Both the position numbers and the translations under genes were made by a program. From assembly GCF_013409365.1 (NCBI RefSeq), contig NZ_JACCBA010000001.1:7006001-7070000 (forward strand): DNA of 64,000 nucleotides. The letters run 5' to 3'. The notes under the pieces were generated by a model. That model was not told the DNA's origin. It ran no database searches and worked only from the letters and a program-made list of their open reading frames with translations. Positions 32,359-40,901 of this stretch are shown in pieces; position 1 is the first letter of the stretch; each line of letters opens with the position of its first letter. The stretch is from Actinomadura luteofluorescens. GTDB lineage: Bacteria; Actinomycetota; Actinomycetes; Streptosporangiales; Streptosporangiaceae.

Positions 32359-32973
32359 TTGATCATCTTCGGCTGGCGGGTGGTGTTCTTCACCCTGACC
32401 AGGGGAACCTTCCACTGCCCCGGGTGCGGCGGCGACCGCGAGTACCGCCGCCGGCAGGGGCGCAACTTCTTCACGCTGTTCTTCATCCCGGTCATACCGC
32501 TGACGAAGGCCGGCGGCGAGTTCGTCGAATGCGACACCTGCAAGGGCCGCTGGAACCCCGCCGTGCTCGACGTGCCGACGACCGCGCAGCTCGCGCAGAT
32601 GCCCGCGATGCTGCTGCGCATGGCCATCGCCCAGGTCCTGCGCTCCGGCGACTACACCAACGCGGCCGCCCGCTCCCGCGCCGTCTCCGTCGTCCGGCAG
32701 GCCGGCGAGCCCGGGTACGACGAGCCCGCCCTGGACGCCGACCTCGGCCGTCCCTTCGACGAGGTCCGCGTCGAGATGGCGCGCGCCGCCTCGGCCCTCG
32801 CCCCCGAGGCGCGGGAGAGCATCCTGCGCGCCGCCGCCGAGATCGCGCTGGTCGACGGCCCGCTGACCGTCTCCGAGGAGGAGACGCTGTCCGCCGTCGG
32901 CGCCGACCTGGAGCTGACCCGCGTGCAGGTGACCGGCGTCGTGTCCATGGCCCGCCAGGAGTCGGGGCACTAA
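32359..32973 (+). CDS. Zinc-ribbon / TerB-like protein
   Basis: A 204-residue protein. An N-terminal zinc ribbon (FHCPGCGGDREYRRRQGRNF with a second pair in ECDTCKGRW) surrounds a hydrophobic FFTLFFIPVIPL stretch. The C-terminal part (residues ~110-200, EARESILRAAAEIALVDGPL) resembles a TerB/DjlA-type helical domain. Such proteins are widespread and uncharacterised in actinobacteria. I chose TTG 32359 (MIIFGWRVVFF) because family members begin there and because TAGCAT at 32322-32327 looks like a -10. The ATG at 32326 would overlap that hexamer. It lies directly upstream of the leuS leader. Confidence 0.72.
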   Translation: MIIFGWRVVFFTLTRGTFHCPGCGGDREYRRRQGRNFFTLFFIPVIPLTKAGGEFVECDTCKGRWNPAVLDVPTTAQLAQMPAMLLRMAIAQVLRSGDYTNAAARSRAVSVVRQAGEPGYDEPALDADLGRPFDEVRVEMARAASALAPEARESILRAAAEIALVDGPLTVSEEETLSAVGADLELTRVQVTGVVSMARQESGH

Positions 32974-33001
32974 GTCGCGGCAAGCGGGGTTGCGGTTGCG
33001 C

Positions 33002-33093
33002 TACCCTTTGAGGTATGCCAGCCAGGCTGCTCCTCGAAGGACCGCGTTGACGCACTGACGTCAGCGTGGTGGCCCCTCCTGTGCGAGGGGCCG
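33002..33093 (+). promoter_or_regulatory. leuS leader: candidate ribosome-mediated transcription attenuator
   Basis: A TACCCT hexamer at 33002-33007 precedes an 11-residue leader ORF (33015-33050) with three consecutive Leu codons. A CTGACGTCAG-centred hairpin lies at 33055-33064. An 8-bp terminator stem GGCCCCTC/GAGGGGCC (33071-33078 with 33085-33092), followed by GTTTCAT, ends the leader about 50 nt before leuS. The layout fits control of leucyl-tRNA synthetase by Leu-tRNA supply. Confidence 0.75.
33015..33050 (+). CDS. leuS leader peptide MPARLLLEGPR
   Basis: An 11-codon ORF with ATG at 33015 and TGA at 33048-33050. Codons 5-7 are CTG CTC CTC (Leu-Leu-Leu). The ATG lies 7 nt after TACCCT, so the mRNA may be leaderless. 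Ribosome stalling at the Leu codons would occur about 40 nt before the terminator stem. Confidence 0.7.
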   Translation: MPARLLLEGPR

Positions 33094-33096
33094 TTT
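33071..33096 (+). terminator. Attenuator terminator upstream of leuS
   Basis: An 8-bp GC stem with loop CTGTGC and a following GTTT, in the leader between the peptide stop codon and leuS. It is unlikely to serve the zinc-ribbon gene alone because the leader ORF lies in between. Confidence 0.7.
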
Positions 33097-33145
33097 CATG
33101 TCGGCGGACGGCCACGACCCAGCAGCAGGAACCGGAGTCAGAAGC

Positions 33146-35665
33146 GTGAGCAGCGACGTTCCCCACCGCGCAACGCCGGAGGGTGCAGGGGGGGCGTCCC
33201 CCCTGCACGACGGGTACGACCCACGGGCGGTTCAGGACAAGTGGCAGGCCCGCTGGGAGGAGCTCGACCCGTTCAAGGCGGACGAGAAGGGCACCGCCGA
33301 GGAGCGCCGCTACGCCCTGGACATGTTCCCCTACCCCAGCGGCGACCTGCACATGGGCCACGCGGAGGCGTTCGCCATCGGCGACGTCGTCGCGCGCTAC
33401 TGGTTCCAGCGCGGCTTCAACGTCCTGCACCCGATCGGCTGGGACTCCTTCGGCCTGCCCGCCGAGAACGCCGCCATCAAGCGCGACTCGCACCCGGCCG
33501 AGTGGACGTACGCCAACATCGAGACGCAGGCGGCCTCCTTCCACCGCTACGCGCCGTCCTTCGACTGGACCCGGCGCCTGCACACCTCCGACCCCGAGTA
33601 CTACAAGTGGACGCAGTGGCTGTTCCTGCGCTTCTACGAGCGGGGCCTGGCCTACCGCAAGGGCGGCCACGTCAACTGGTGCCCGAAGGACCAGACCGTC
33701 CTCGCCAACGAGCAGGTCGTCGGCGGGCACTGCGAGCGCTGCGGCGCGCTGGTCGAGAAGCGCGTGCTGACCCAGTGGTACTTCAAGATCACCGAGTACG
33801 CGGACCGGCTGCTGGACGACATGGCGCAGCTGGAGGGCAAGTGGCCCGAGCGCGTCCTGCTGATGCAGCGCAACTGGATCGGCCGCTCCACCGGCGCCGA
33901 CGTCGACTTCGTGATCGAGGGGCGCGACGAGCCCGTCACCGTCTACACCACCCGCCCCGACACCCTGTACGGCGCGACGTTCATGGTCGTGGCCGCCGAC
34001 GCCGCGCTGGCCGAGGAGATCTGCCACCCCGACCACCGCGCCGCGTTCGAGGCCTACCGCGACGAGGTCTCCCGCGAGAGCGAGATCGAGCGGCTGTCCA
34101 CCGAGCGTGAGAAGACCGGCGTGTTCCTGGGCCGCTACGCGGTCAACCCGGTCAACGGCGAGCGGCTGCCCGTCTGGACGTCCGACTACGTCCTGGCCGA
34201 GTACGGACATGGCGCGATCATGGCCGTCCCGGCGCACGACCAGCGCGACCTGGACTTCGCGCTGAAGTTCGGGCTGCCCGTCCGCGTCGTCGTCGAGACC
34301 GGCCTGGCCGACCCCGCCGAGACCGGCGTCGCCACCCCGGGCGACGGCGCGATCGTCAACTCCGGCCCCATCGACGGGCTGACCAAGGCCGACGGCATCG
34401 CCCGCATCACCGGGATCCTGGAGGAGCGCGGCACCGGCCGCGCGTCGGTGAACTTCCGGCTGCGCGACTGGCTGGTGTCCCGGCAGCGGTTCTGGGGCTG
34501 CCCGATCCCGATCGTGCACTGCGAGGCGTGCGGCGAGGTCCCCGTCCCCGACGACCAGCTGCCGGTGACCCTGCCCGAGGGCCTGCGCGGCGCCGACCTG
34601 GCCCCCAAGGGCACCTCGCCCCTGGCCGCCGCGTCCGACTGGGTGAACACCGAGTGCCCCAAGTGCGGCGGCGCCGCCACCCGCGACACCGACACCATGG
34701 ACACGTTCGTCGACTCGTCCTGGTACTACTTCCGCTACTGCTCGCCCGGCTACGAGGGCGGCCCGTTCGACGTCGAGCAGGTCCGCAAGTGGATGCCGGT
34801 CGACCAGTACACGGGCGGCGTCGAGCACGCGATCCTGCACCTGCTGTACAGCCGGTTCTTCACCAAGGTCCTGTACGACATGGGCATGGTCGACTTCACC
34901 GAGCCCTTCACCCGGCTGCTGAACCAGGGCCAGGTGATCAACCAGGGCAAGGCGATGTCGAAGTCGCTGGGCAACGGCGTCGACCTGGGCGAGCAGATCG
35001 GCGAGTTCGGGGTGGACGTCGTCCGCCTGGCGATCCTGTTCTCCGGCCCGCCCGAGGACGATATCGACTGGGCCGACGTGTCCCCGCACGGCATGTCGAA
35101 GTTCCTGACCCGCGTGCACCGGATCGCCGCCGAGGTCGCCTCCCCGCCCGGAGCGGACGTCACCTCCGGCGACGCGGCCCTGCGCCGTGCCACGGCCCGC
35201 ACGGTCGACGAGGCCACCACGCTGGTCGAGACGCAGCGGTTCAACGTCGCCATCGCGCGGATCATGGAGCTGGTCACCGCGACCCGCAAGGCCATCGACT
35301 CCGGCCCCGGCGCCGCCGACCCGGCCGTCCGCGAGGCCGCCGAGGCGATCGCGGTTCTGCTGTCGCTGTTCGCCCCCTACACCGCCGACGAGGCGTGGGA
35401 GCTGCTGGGCCGCACCGCGCCGGTGGTCCGCGCGGGCTGGCCGTCCGCCGACCCGGCGCTGCTGGTGGAGGAGTCGGTCACCTGCGTCGTGCAGGTCGCA
35501 GGCAAGGTCCGCGACCGGCTGGACGTCCCGCCCGGCATCGCCGAGGAGGAACTGGAGCGCCGGGCCCTGGCCTCGGTCAAGGTCCAGGACGCCCTGGCCG
35601 GCGCCGACATCGCCAAGATCATCGTCCGCGCCCCCAAGATCGTCAACATCGTCCCCAAGCGCTGA
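33146..35665 (+). CDS. leuS: Leucyl-tRNA synthetase
   Basis: An 839-residue class Ia synthetase. The HIGH motif is HMGH at residues 69-72 ([15 protein letters not shown]), the KMSKS loop is KAMSKS at 602-607, and the connective-peptide editing domain between them includes [12 protein letters not shown]. The [14 protein letters not shown] zinc-like and tRNA-contact regions are present. It charges tRNA-Leu and edits mischarged tRNA. The GTG at 33146 has GGAG 8 nt upstream. An ATG at 33098 in the same frame would fall right behind the terminator and is less likely. Expression is probably attenuated by the leader described at 33002-33093. Confidence 0.96.
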   Translation: MSSDVPHRATPEGAGGASPLHDGYDPRAVQDKWQARWEELDPFKADEKGTAEERRYALDMFPYPSGDLHMGHAEAFAIGDVVARYWFQRGFNVLHPIGWDSFGLPAENAAIKRDSHPAEWTYANIETQAASFHRYAPSFDWTRRLHTSDPEYYKWTQWLFLRFYERGLAYRKGGHVNWCPKDQTVLANEQVVGGHCERCGALVEKRVLTQWYFKITEYADRLLDDMAQLEGKWPERVLLMQRNWIGRSTGADVDFVIEGRDEPVTVYTTRPDTLYGATFMVVAADAALAEEICHPDHRAAFEAYRDEVSRESEIERLSTEREKTGVFLGRYAVNPVNGERLPVWTSDYVLAEYGHGAIMAVPAHDQRDLDFALKFGLPVRVVVETGLADPAETGVATPGDGAIVNSGPIDGLTKADGIARITGILEERGTGRASVNFRLRDWLVSRQRFWGCPIPIVHCEACGEVPVPDDQLPVTLPEGLRGADLAPKGTSPLAAASDWVNTECPKCGGAATRDTDTMDTFVDSSWYYFRYCSPGYEGGPFDVEQVRKWMPVDQYTGGVEHAILHLLYSRFFTKVLYDMGMVDFTEPFTRLLNQGQVINQGKAMSKSLGNGVDLGEQIGEFGVDVVRLAILFSGPPEDDIDWADVSPHGMSKFLTRVHRIAAEVASPPGADVTSGDAALRRATARTVDEATTLVETQRFNVAIARIMELVTATRKAIDSGPGAADPAVREAAEAIAVLLSLFAPYTADEAWELLGRTAPVVRAGWPSADPALLVEESVTCVVQVAGKVRDRLDVPPGIAEEELERRALASVKVQDALAGADIAKIIVRAPKIVNIVPKR

Positions 35666-35676
35666 CCACGGCCGAC

Positions 35677-35706
35677 GCCGCGCCGCTCCCACCCGAGCGG
35701 CGCGGC
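35677..35706 (+). terminator. leuS terminator
   Basis: A perfect 12-bp stem (35677-35688 with 35695-35706), loop CCACCC, 11 nt after the leuS stop codon. Confidence 0.7.
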
Positions 35707-35784
35707 ACCCCGTCCCGCCCACCGTTGCCAGGGCGTGCTGCGGGCGTGCGCGGGGGGCGTTTCGGGGGAAGGCGGGCGCGCGAG

Positions 35785-35815
35785 AGCGGCCGCCGGAGGG
35801 GTTCCGGCGGCCGCT
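35785..35815 (-). terminator. lexA terminator
   Basis: A perfect 13-bp stem (35785-35797 with 35803-35815) with a 5-nt loop, 12 nt beyond the lexA stop codon on the minus strand. Confidence 0.7.
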
Positions 35816-35826
35816 GAAAGCCTGCG

Positions 35827-36513
35827 TCACATCTTGCGGAGGACCGCCACGACCCGGCCGAGGACGGACGCCTCGTCGCCGGGGATCGGCTCGTAGGCGG
35901 GGTTCTGGGGCATCAGCCAGATGTGGCCGTCGTCGCGGCGCTTGAACGTCTTGACCGTGGCCTCGCCGTCGATCATGGCGGCCACGATGTCGCCCTGCTC
36001 GGCCACCGGCTGCTGCCGCACGACCACCCAGTCACCGTCCGCGATCGCGGCCTCGATCATCGAGTCGCCGGTGACCTTCAGCAGGAAGTGGGTGCCCTCG
36101 CCGACGAGCTGCTTCGGCAGCGTGAAGACGTCCTCGACGGCCTCCTCGGCGAGGATCGGGCCACCGGCGGCGATGCGGCCGACGAGCGGCACGTAGGCGG
36201 GCGCGGGCTGCCCCGAGGACGGCTCGTAGGCCTCCTCGTGCGTGCGCACCGGCGTCGTGCCCGGCACCCGGACCTCGACCGCGCGCGGCCGGTTCGGGTC
36301 GCGACGCAGGAAGCCCTTGCGCTGGAGCGCCCGGAGCTGGTGCGACACGCTGGACGTGCTGGTCAGCCCCACGGCCTCGCCGATCTCGCGCATCGAGGGC
36401 GGGTACCCGCGGCGCTGGACCGAGTCACGGATCACCTCCAGGACCATGCGCTGTCGCTGGGTCAGGCCCGTCTCGTCCATCGGCCCGTCGGGCAGCTCCC
36501 GGACCTTGCTCAT
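35827..36513 (-). CDS. lexA: LexA SOS repressor
   Basis: A 228-residue LexA with winged-helix DNA-binding domain at ~15-75 ([23 protein letters not shown]). The Ala-Gly autocleavage bond is in GRIAAGG (A116-G117), and the catalytic dyad is Ser151 (GDSM) and Lys188 (ATVKTF). RecA-ssDNA stimulates self-cleavage and derepresses the SOS genes. The gene is divergent from a LysM protein, and two LexA boxes with one mismatch each to TCGAACNNNNGTTCGA lie between them, so autoregulation is expected. The order lexA, LysM protein, nrdR, RNR matches other actinobacteria. Confidence 0.97.
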   Translation of the reverse strand: MSKVRELPDGPMDETGLTQRQRMVLEVIRDSVQRRGYPPSMREIGEAVGLTSTSSVSHQLRALQRKGFLRRDPNRPRAVEVRVPGTTPVRTHEEAYEPSSGQPAPAYVPLVGRIAAGGPILAEEAVEDVFTLPKQLVGEGTHFLLKVTGDSMIEAAIADGDWVVVRQQPVAEQGDIVAAMIDGEATVKTFKRRDDGHIWLMPQNPAYEPIPGDEASVLGRVVAVLRKM

Positions 36514-36585
36514 CGCTCGTCGCCTCCCGGGCGCCTCGATCCGTCACTCCTTGTCATGGAACGCTATCGCGTCCAGGCCCGATGA

Positions 36586-36601
36586 TCAAACAATTGTTCG
36601 A
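36586..36601. promoter_or_regulatory. LexA (SOS) box 1
   Basis: TCAAACAATTGTTCGA differs at one position from the actinobacterial SOS palindrome TCGAACNNNNGTTCGA. It lies 72 bp upstream of lexA. Confidence 0.8.
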
Positions 36602-36640
36602 AGATGTGCTCGCTTTTTGCGGACGGCCCCTGGTAGAACA

Positions 36641-36656
36641 TCGTACAGGTGTTCGA
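36641..36656. promoter_or_regulatory. LexA (SOS) box 2
   Basis: TCGTACAGGTGTTCGA also has one mismatch to TCGAACNNNNGTTCGA. It lies 33 bp upstream of the LysM gene start, so this gene should be SOS-induced. Confidence 0.8.
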
Positions 36657-36689
36657 TCGAAAATGCATTCGAAGTCGAGGAGGGGAGAG

Positions 36690-37025
36690 ATGCCGGGTTC
36701 ACCCCACAGTGACCGTCCCCCGATCCGCCTGACCCGCCGGGGCCGCGTCGTCCTGGTCGCCTTCGCCGCCACGGTGACCCTCATTCTGCTCTGGCTCACC
36801 GTGGGGCCGGGCGCTTTCGCCGGTTCCCGGGCGGGCCACGTGGGTCCGTCCCGCCCCGCGGCCACGGTCGTCGTCGAGCCCGGCGAGACCCTCTGGGACA
36901 TCGCGTCCACCGCCGATCCCGGCAGCGACCCGCGCATCGTGGTGCAGCGCATCATCGACCTCAACGGCCTGGCCGGTGATCCCACCGTCCATCCCGGGCA
37001 AGAACTCAGGCTTCCCTCAAGCTGA
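36690..37025 (+). CDS. LysM-domain membrane protein, likely SOS-induced division inhibitor (ChiZ/DivS position)
   Basis: A 111-residue protein: basic N-terminus, one transmembrane helix at ~25-44, a short linker, and a C-terminal LysM domain (VVEPGETLWDIAST... to PGQELRLP) for peptidoglycan binding. In mycobacteria the gene in this position, divergent from lexA, is Rv2719c (chiZ). In corynebacteria it is divS. Both are induced by DNA damage and slow cell division. The architecture and SOS box support the same role, but that is inference from synteny. The ATG at 36690 has GGAGGGGAG upstream. A forked terminator follows. Confidence 0.85.
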   Translation: MPGSPHSDRPPIRLTRRGRVVLVAFAATVTLILLWLTVGPGAFAGSRAGHVGPSRPAATVVVEPGETLWDIASTADPGSDPRIVVQRIIDLNGLAGDPTVHPGQELRLPSS

Positions 37026-37026
37026 C

Positions 37027-37083
37027 CGGGCGCCCCCGGCTCCGCCACGCTCGGTCACCGCCGAGCGGCACCCGGGGCGCCCG
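37027..37083 (+). terminator. Forked terminator after the LysM gene
   Basis: A 10-bp outer stem (CGGGCGCCCC at 37027-37036 with its complement at 37074-37083) encloses a second GCTCGG/CCGAGC hairpin near 37049-37066. Confidence 0.65.
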
Positions 37084-37215
37084 TCGAACGATGCGACGTC
37101 CCTCTCTCGCCGTCCGGCCGCAGGGGTGTCTTGCTGGGACTTCGGCGTGCCGGAGGTTACCGGGAGGGGCCTGTTGGCGGCGGTCGGTGACGACACGCCC
37201 GGAGGGAAAAACGAG

Positions 37216-37305
37216 GTGTCGAACATGACCTGCGCGGACGGGGCGGATGTGACGCAGGAGGCTCGCGAGCAGGTTGCGAACGAGTCCGGTGAGCCCTACG
37301 GTTGA
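37216..37305 (+). CDS. Possible small protein upstream of nrdR
   Basis: A 29-codon ORF (GTG at 37216, or ATG at 37225) with GGAGGG or GAGG upstream. It encodes an acidic peptide: [16 protein letters not shown], then [10 protein letters not shown]. Nothing similar is known to me. It sits in the 369-nt gap between the LysM terminator and nrdR, and its stop codon lies at the first NrdR-like box. It may be a real small protein, a leader, or chance. No hydrophobic segment is present. Confidence 0.3.
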   Translation: MSNMTCADGADVTQEAREQVANESGEPYG

Positions 37306-37306
37306 C

Positions 37307-37351
37307 CACAACATCTAGTAGTCACATCGATGTAGTTCCCTATATATGGCG
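37307..37351. promoter_or_regulatory. Candidate NrdR boxes upstream of nrdR-nrdJ
   Basis: CACAACATCTAGTA (37307-37320) and CCCTATATATGGCG (37338-37351) resemble the NrdR consensus ACACWATATNTWGTGT. Their centres are 31 bp apart, the usual spacing for tandem NrdR boxes. CACATCGATGTAGT at 37323-37336 is a third, weaker match between them. Confidence 0.6.
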
Positions 37352-37394
37352 GCATCATCGGTGTAAGTCGTTTACGTCAGGGGAGGGATTGAAC

Positions 37395-37868
37395 GTGCAC
37401 TGCCCGTTCTGTCGCAACCCCGACACCAAAGTGATCGACAGCCGTTCGACCGATGACGGGGGCGCCATTCGGCGTCGCCGGTCGTGCTCGGAATGCGGCA
37501 AGCGATTCACGACGCAGGAGAATGTGCTCGTGATGGTGGCCAAGCGCAGCGGGGTCACCGAGCCGTTCTCCCGGGAGAAGATCATCGCCGGTGTGCGCAG
37601 GGCCTGCCAGGGCCGTCCGGTCGACGAGGATGCGCTCGCGAAGCTGGGGCAGCGGGTCGAAGAGGCGATCAGGTCGTCCGGGTCCGCGGAAATCCCCTCG
37701 CACGAGATCGGCCTCGCGATCCTGGGGCCGCTCGGCGAACTCGACGAGGTCGCCTATCTGCGATTCGCCTCGGTCTACCGAAGCTTCGAGTCGCTGGACG
37801 ACTTCGCCAAGGAGATCGAAGCACTGCGGAAGGCCGGTTCCTCGGGGGAGCCCGGCCCGTCCCGGTAG
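37395..37868 (+). CDS. nrdR: Transcriptional repressor NrdR
   Basis: A 157-residue NrdR. Its zinc ribbon is formed by Cys3/Cys6 (HCPFC) and Cys31/Cys34 (SCSEC), and the ATP-cone runs from about 46 to 136 ([24 protein letters not shown]...). The ATP-cone senses ATP/dATP, and the protein represses ribonucleotide reductase genes by binding paired boxes. The GTG at 37395 is preceded by GGGAGGG at 7 nt. nrdJ follows after 119 nt containing a near-perfect CCGCGCGGGC/GCCCGTGCGG hairpin (37910-37932). Candidate NrdR boxes upstream indicate autoregulation. Confidence 0.96.
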   Translation: MHCPFCRNPDTKVIDSRSTDDGGAIRRRRSCSECGKRFTTQENVLVMVAKRSGVTEPFSREKIIAGVRRACQGRPVDEDALAKLGQRVEEAIRSSGSAEIPSHEIGLAILGPLGELDEVAYLRFASVYRSFESLDDFAKEIEALRKAGSSGEPGPSR

Positions 37869-37987
37869 GGACGGTTCCGGAAACACATCAGCACAAGTAA
37901 AGGACGTCTCCGCGCGGGCATGGCCCGTGCGGCGGCGTGGTTGTTCCTGGACAGGGCCCGGCGGGAGGGTCCGAGAGGGGGAAGGTC

Positions 37988-40804
37988 ATGACGGAGACGG
38001 TGAGCGGCTCGGCGGCGCGGCGCGGCAAGGGGGTCCGCAAGGGGCTGAAGATGGAGCGCATCTTCACCACGCCCGGCGTGCACCCGTACGACGAGATGCG
38101 CTGGGAGCGTCGTGACGTCGTCATGACCAACTGGCGCGACGGCTCGGTGAACTTCGAGCAGCGCGGCGTCGAGTTCCCCGACTTCTGGTCGCTGAACGCC
38201 GTCAACATCGTCACGTCCAAGTACTTCCGCGGGGCGGTCGGCACGCCGCAGCGGGAGTGGAGCCTGAAGCAGCTCGTCGACCGTGTCGTCCGGATGTACG
38301 TGGACACGGGCCTCAAGGAGGGCTACTTCGCCTCCGAGGAGGACGCCGAGATCTTCGACCACGAGCTGAAGTACGCGCTGGTCCACCAGCTGTTCAGCTT
38401 CAACTCCCCCGTGTGGTTCAACGTCGGAACCAAGTCCCCGCAGCAGGTCTCGGCGTGCTTCATCCTGTCGGTGGACGACACGATGGAGTCGATCCTGGAG
38501 TGGTACAAGGAAGAGGGCGTGATCTTCAAGGGCGGCTCCGGCGCCGGCCTGAACCTCTCCCGCATCCGCTCCAGCCGGGAGCTGCTGTCCTCGGGCGGGA
38601 CGGCCAGCGGCCCGGTGTCGTTCATGCGCGGCGCCGACGCGTCCGCCGGAACGATCAAGTCGGGCGGCGCGACCCGCCGTGCCGCCAAGATGGTCGTGCT
38701 GGACGTCGACCACCCCGACATCGGGGAGTTCATCGAGACCAAGGCGCGCGAGGAGGACAAGATCCGCGCGCTGCGGGACGCCGGGTTCGACATGGACCTC
38801 GGCGGCAAGGACATCGGCAGCGTCCAGTACCAGAACGCCAACAACTCCGTCCGGGTGTCGGACGAGTTCATGCACGCCGTGGAGTCGGACGGCGAGTTCG
38901 CGCTGCGCGCCCGGATGACCGGCGAGGTCGTCGAGACGATCAAGGCCAAGGAGCTGTTCCGGCTCATGGCCAAGGCGGCGTGGGAGTGCGCCGACCCCGG
39001 CATCCAGTACGACGACACGATCAACGACTGGCACACCAACCCCGAGACCGGGCGGATCACCGCGTCCAACCCCTGCTCGGAGTACATGAGCCTGGACAAC
39101 TCGTCCTGCAACCTCGCGAGCATCAACCTGCTGAAGTTCCTCACCCCCGAGGACGCGTTCGACGTCGCGAGGTTCGTCAAGCTCACCGAGCTGATCATCA
39201 CGGCGATGGACATCTCCATCACGTTCGCCGACTTCCCGACGGAGAAGATCGCGCAGACGACCCGCGACTACCGGCAGCTCGGCATCGGCTACGCCAACCT
39301 GGGCGCGCTGCTGATGGCGACCGGGCACGCCTACGACTCCGAGGGCGGACGGTCCCTCGCCGCGGCGATCACGTCGCTGATGACGGGCGTCGCCTACCGC
39401 CGCTCGGCCGAGATCGCGGGCGTGGTCGGCCCGTACGCGGGCTACGCGCGCAACGCCGAGGGCCACAAGCGCGTCATGCGCAAGCACGCCGCCGCCAACG
39501 ACGACATCCGCACCCTGGACGCGACCGACAAGGCGATCCACGCCGCCGCGGCCAAGCAGTGGGCGGACTGCCTGAAGGCCGGCGAGAAGAACGGCTACCG
39601 CAACGCGCAGGCCAGCCTGCTCGCCCCCACCGGGACGATCGGCCTGATGATGGACTGCGACACCACCGGCATCGAGCCCGACCTCGCGCTGATGAAGTTC
39701 AAGAAGCTCGTCGGCGGCGGCTCCATGCAGATCGTCAACCACACGGTGCCGCGCGCCCTGAAGCAGCTCGGCTACCAGCAGGAGCAGATCGAGGCGATCG
39801 TCGAGTACATCTCCGAGCACGGCCACGTCGTGGACGCGCCCGGGCTGCGCCCCGAGCACTACGAGGTGTTCGACTGCGCGATGGGCGAGCGGACGATCAG
39901 CCCGATGGGGCACGTCCGGATGATGGCGGCCGTCCAGCCGTTCCTGTCCGGCGCGATCTCCAAGACCGTCAACATGCCGGAGCAGGCCACCATCGAGGAC
40001 ATCGAGAAGGTGTACTTCGAGGGCTGGCGGCTCGGCCTGAAGGCCCTGGCGATCTACCGCGACAACTGCAAGGTCGGCCAGCCGCTGTCGGCCGCGGGCA
40101 AGAAGGAGCAGCCGGTGGCGGCGGCGCCCGCGGAGACGACGCCGCGCCCCGTCCGCAGGCGGCTGCCGAAGCAGCGGCCCGCGACCGTGACCCGCTTCTC
40201 CGTGGCGGGCGCCGAGGGGTACATGACCGCCTCGTCCTACCCGGACGACGGCGTCGGCGAGGTCTTCCTCAAGCTCGGCAAGCAGGGCTCCACGCTCGCC
40301 GGCGTGATGGACGCCTTCTCCATGGCGATCTCCATCAGCCTCCAGTACGGCGTCCCGCTGGAGACGTGGGTGGAGAAGTTCACCAACATGCGCTTCGAGC
40401 CGGCGGGCATGACCGACGACCCGGACATCCGCATGGCGACCTCGGTGATGGACTACATCTTCCGCCGCCTGGCGCTGGACCACCTCCCGTACGAGGAGCG
40501 CGCCGAACTCGGCATCTTCACCGCCGAGGAGCGCTCGATGCAGGCCAACGGCGAGGACCCCGCCGCCCTGCACGCCGAGGAGGAGGTCGACCGCGAGTCG
40601 CTGGCGCAGTCCGCCGAGATCGCCCGGCCGTCGGCGCCCGCCCCGGCCGCCGGCGGTGAGGCCCGCTCGTCCATGGAGGTGATCGAGAGCCGCCAGGGCC
40701 GCACGGCCGACGCGCCGCTCTGCCTCACCTGCGGCACCAAGATGCGCCCGGCGGGCAGCTGCTACGTCTGCGAGGGCTGCGGCTCCACCAGCGGCTGCAG
40801 CTGA
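37988..40804 (+). CDS. nrdJ: Vitamin B12-dependent (class II) ribonucleotide reductase
   Basis: A 938-residue class II ribonucleoside reductase. It reduces ribonucleotides with adenosylcobalamin and needs no oxygen or second subunit. Active-site cysteines are visible: Cys157 (SACFILS) as one redox partner, Cys363 in NPCSE as thiyl-radical site with Glu365, and a second in DNSSCNLAS. The C-terminus ends in a Cys-rich tail (CLTCGTKMRPAGSCYVCEGC) with the last CGSTSGCS, probably a zinc ribbon plus the electron-relay thiols. The ATG at 37988 follows GGGGGAAGG. It is co-transcribed with nrdR or has its own start in the AT-rich 37885-37905 stretch. Confidence 0.97.
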   Translation: MTETVSGSAARRGKGVRKGLKMERIFTTPGVHPYDEMRWERRDVVMTNWRDGSVNFEQRGVEFPDFWSLNAVNIVTSKYFRGAVGTPQREWSLKQLVDRVVRMYVDTGLKEGYFASEEDAEIFDHELKYALVHQLFSFNSPVWFNVGTKSPQQVSACFILSVDDTMESILEWYKEEGVIFKGGSGAGLNLSRIRSSRELLSSGGTASGPVSFMRGADASAGTIKSGGATRRAAKMVVLDVDHPDIGEFIETKAREEDKIRALRDAGFDMDLGGKDIGSVQYQNANNSVRVSDEFMHAVESDGEFALRARMTGEVVETIKAKELFRLMAKAAWECADPGIQYDDTINDWHTNPETGRITASNPCSEYMSLDNSSCNLASINLLKFLTPEDAFDVARFVKLTELIITAMDISITFADFPTEKIAQTTRDYRQLGIGYANLGALLMATGHAYDSEGGRSLAAAITSLMTGVAYRRSAEIAGVVGPYAGYARNAEGHKRVMRKHAAANDDIRTLDATDKAIHAAAAKQWADCLKAGEKNGYRNAQASLLAPTGTIGLMMDCDTTGIEPDLALMKFKKLVGGGSMQIVNHTVPRALKQLGYQQEQIEAIVEYISEHGHVVDAPGLRPEHYEVFDCAMGERTISPMGHVRMMAAVQPFLSGAISKTVNMPEQATIEDIEKVYFEGWRLGLKALAIYRDNCKVGQPLSAAGKKEQPVAAAPAETTPRPVRRRLPKQRPATVTRFSVAGAEGYMTASSYPDDGVGEVFLKLGKQGSTLAGVMDAFSMAISISLQYGVPLETWVEKFTNMRFEPAGMTDDPDIRMATSVMDYIFRRLALDHLPYEERAELGIFTAEERSMQANGEDPAALHAEEEVDRESLAQSAEIARPSAPAPAAGGEARSSMEVIESRQGRTADAPLCLTCGTKMRPAGSCYVCEGCGSTSGCS

Positions 40805-40838
40805 TCCAGGGCCGGTGACGGCTGCGTAGTTCCCGGTC

Positions 40839-40875
40839 AGAGCGGGGTATCGGAGACAGTCCGGTACCCCGCTCT
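40839..40875. terminator. Bidirectional terminator between nrdJ and the MFS gene
   Basis: An 11-bp AGAGCGGGGTA/TACCCCGCTCT stem (40839-40849 with 40865-40875) encloses a CGGA/TCCG inner stem and GACAG loop. It is followed by CGCTTTCG. Confidence 0.75.
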
Positions 40876-40901
40876 CGCTTTCGCTGGTCATACGGCCGTC
40901 A

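Noticed and set aside
32492..35830. Very long minus-strand open frame opposite leuS
   Set aside because: It is a by-product of GC-rich codon bias in leuS, giving Asp/Val/Gly-rich sequence with no domain. leuS has all family motifs.
37084..37394. Possible cobalamin riboswitch upstream of the B12-dependent RNR operon
   Set aside because: The conserved GCCACTG core and a full B12 box are absent. The spacer is better explained by a terminator, a short ORF and NrdR-like boxes.
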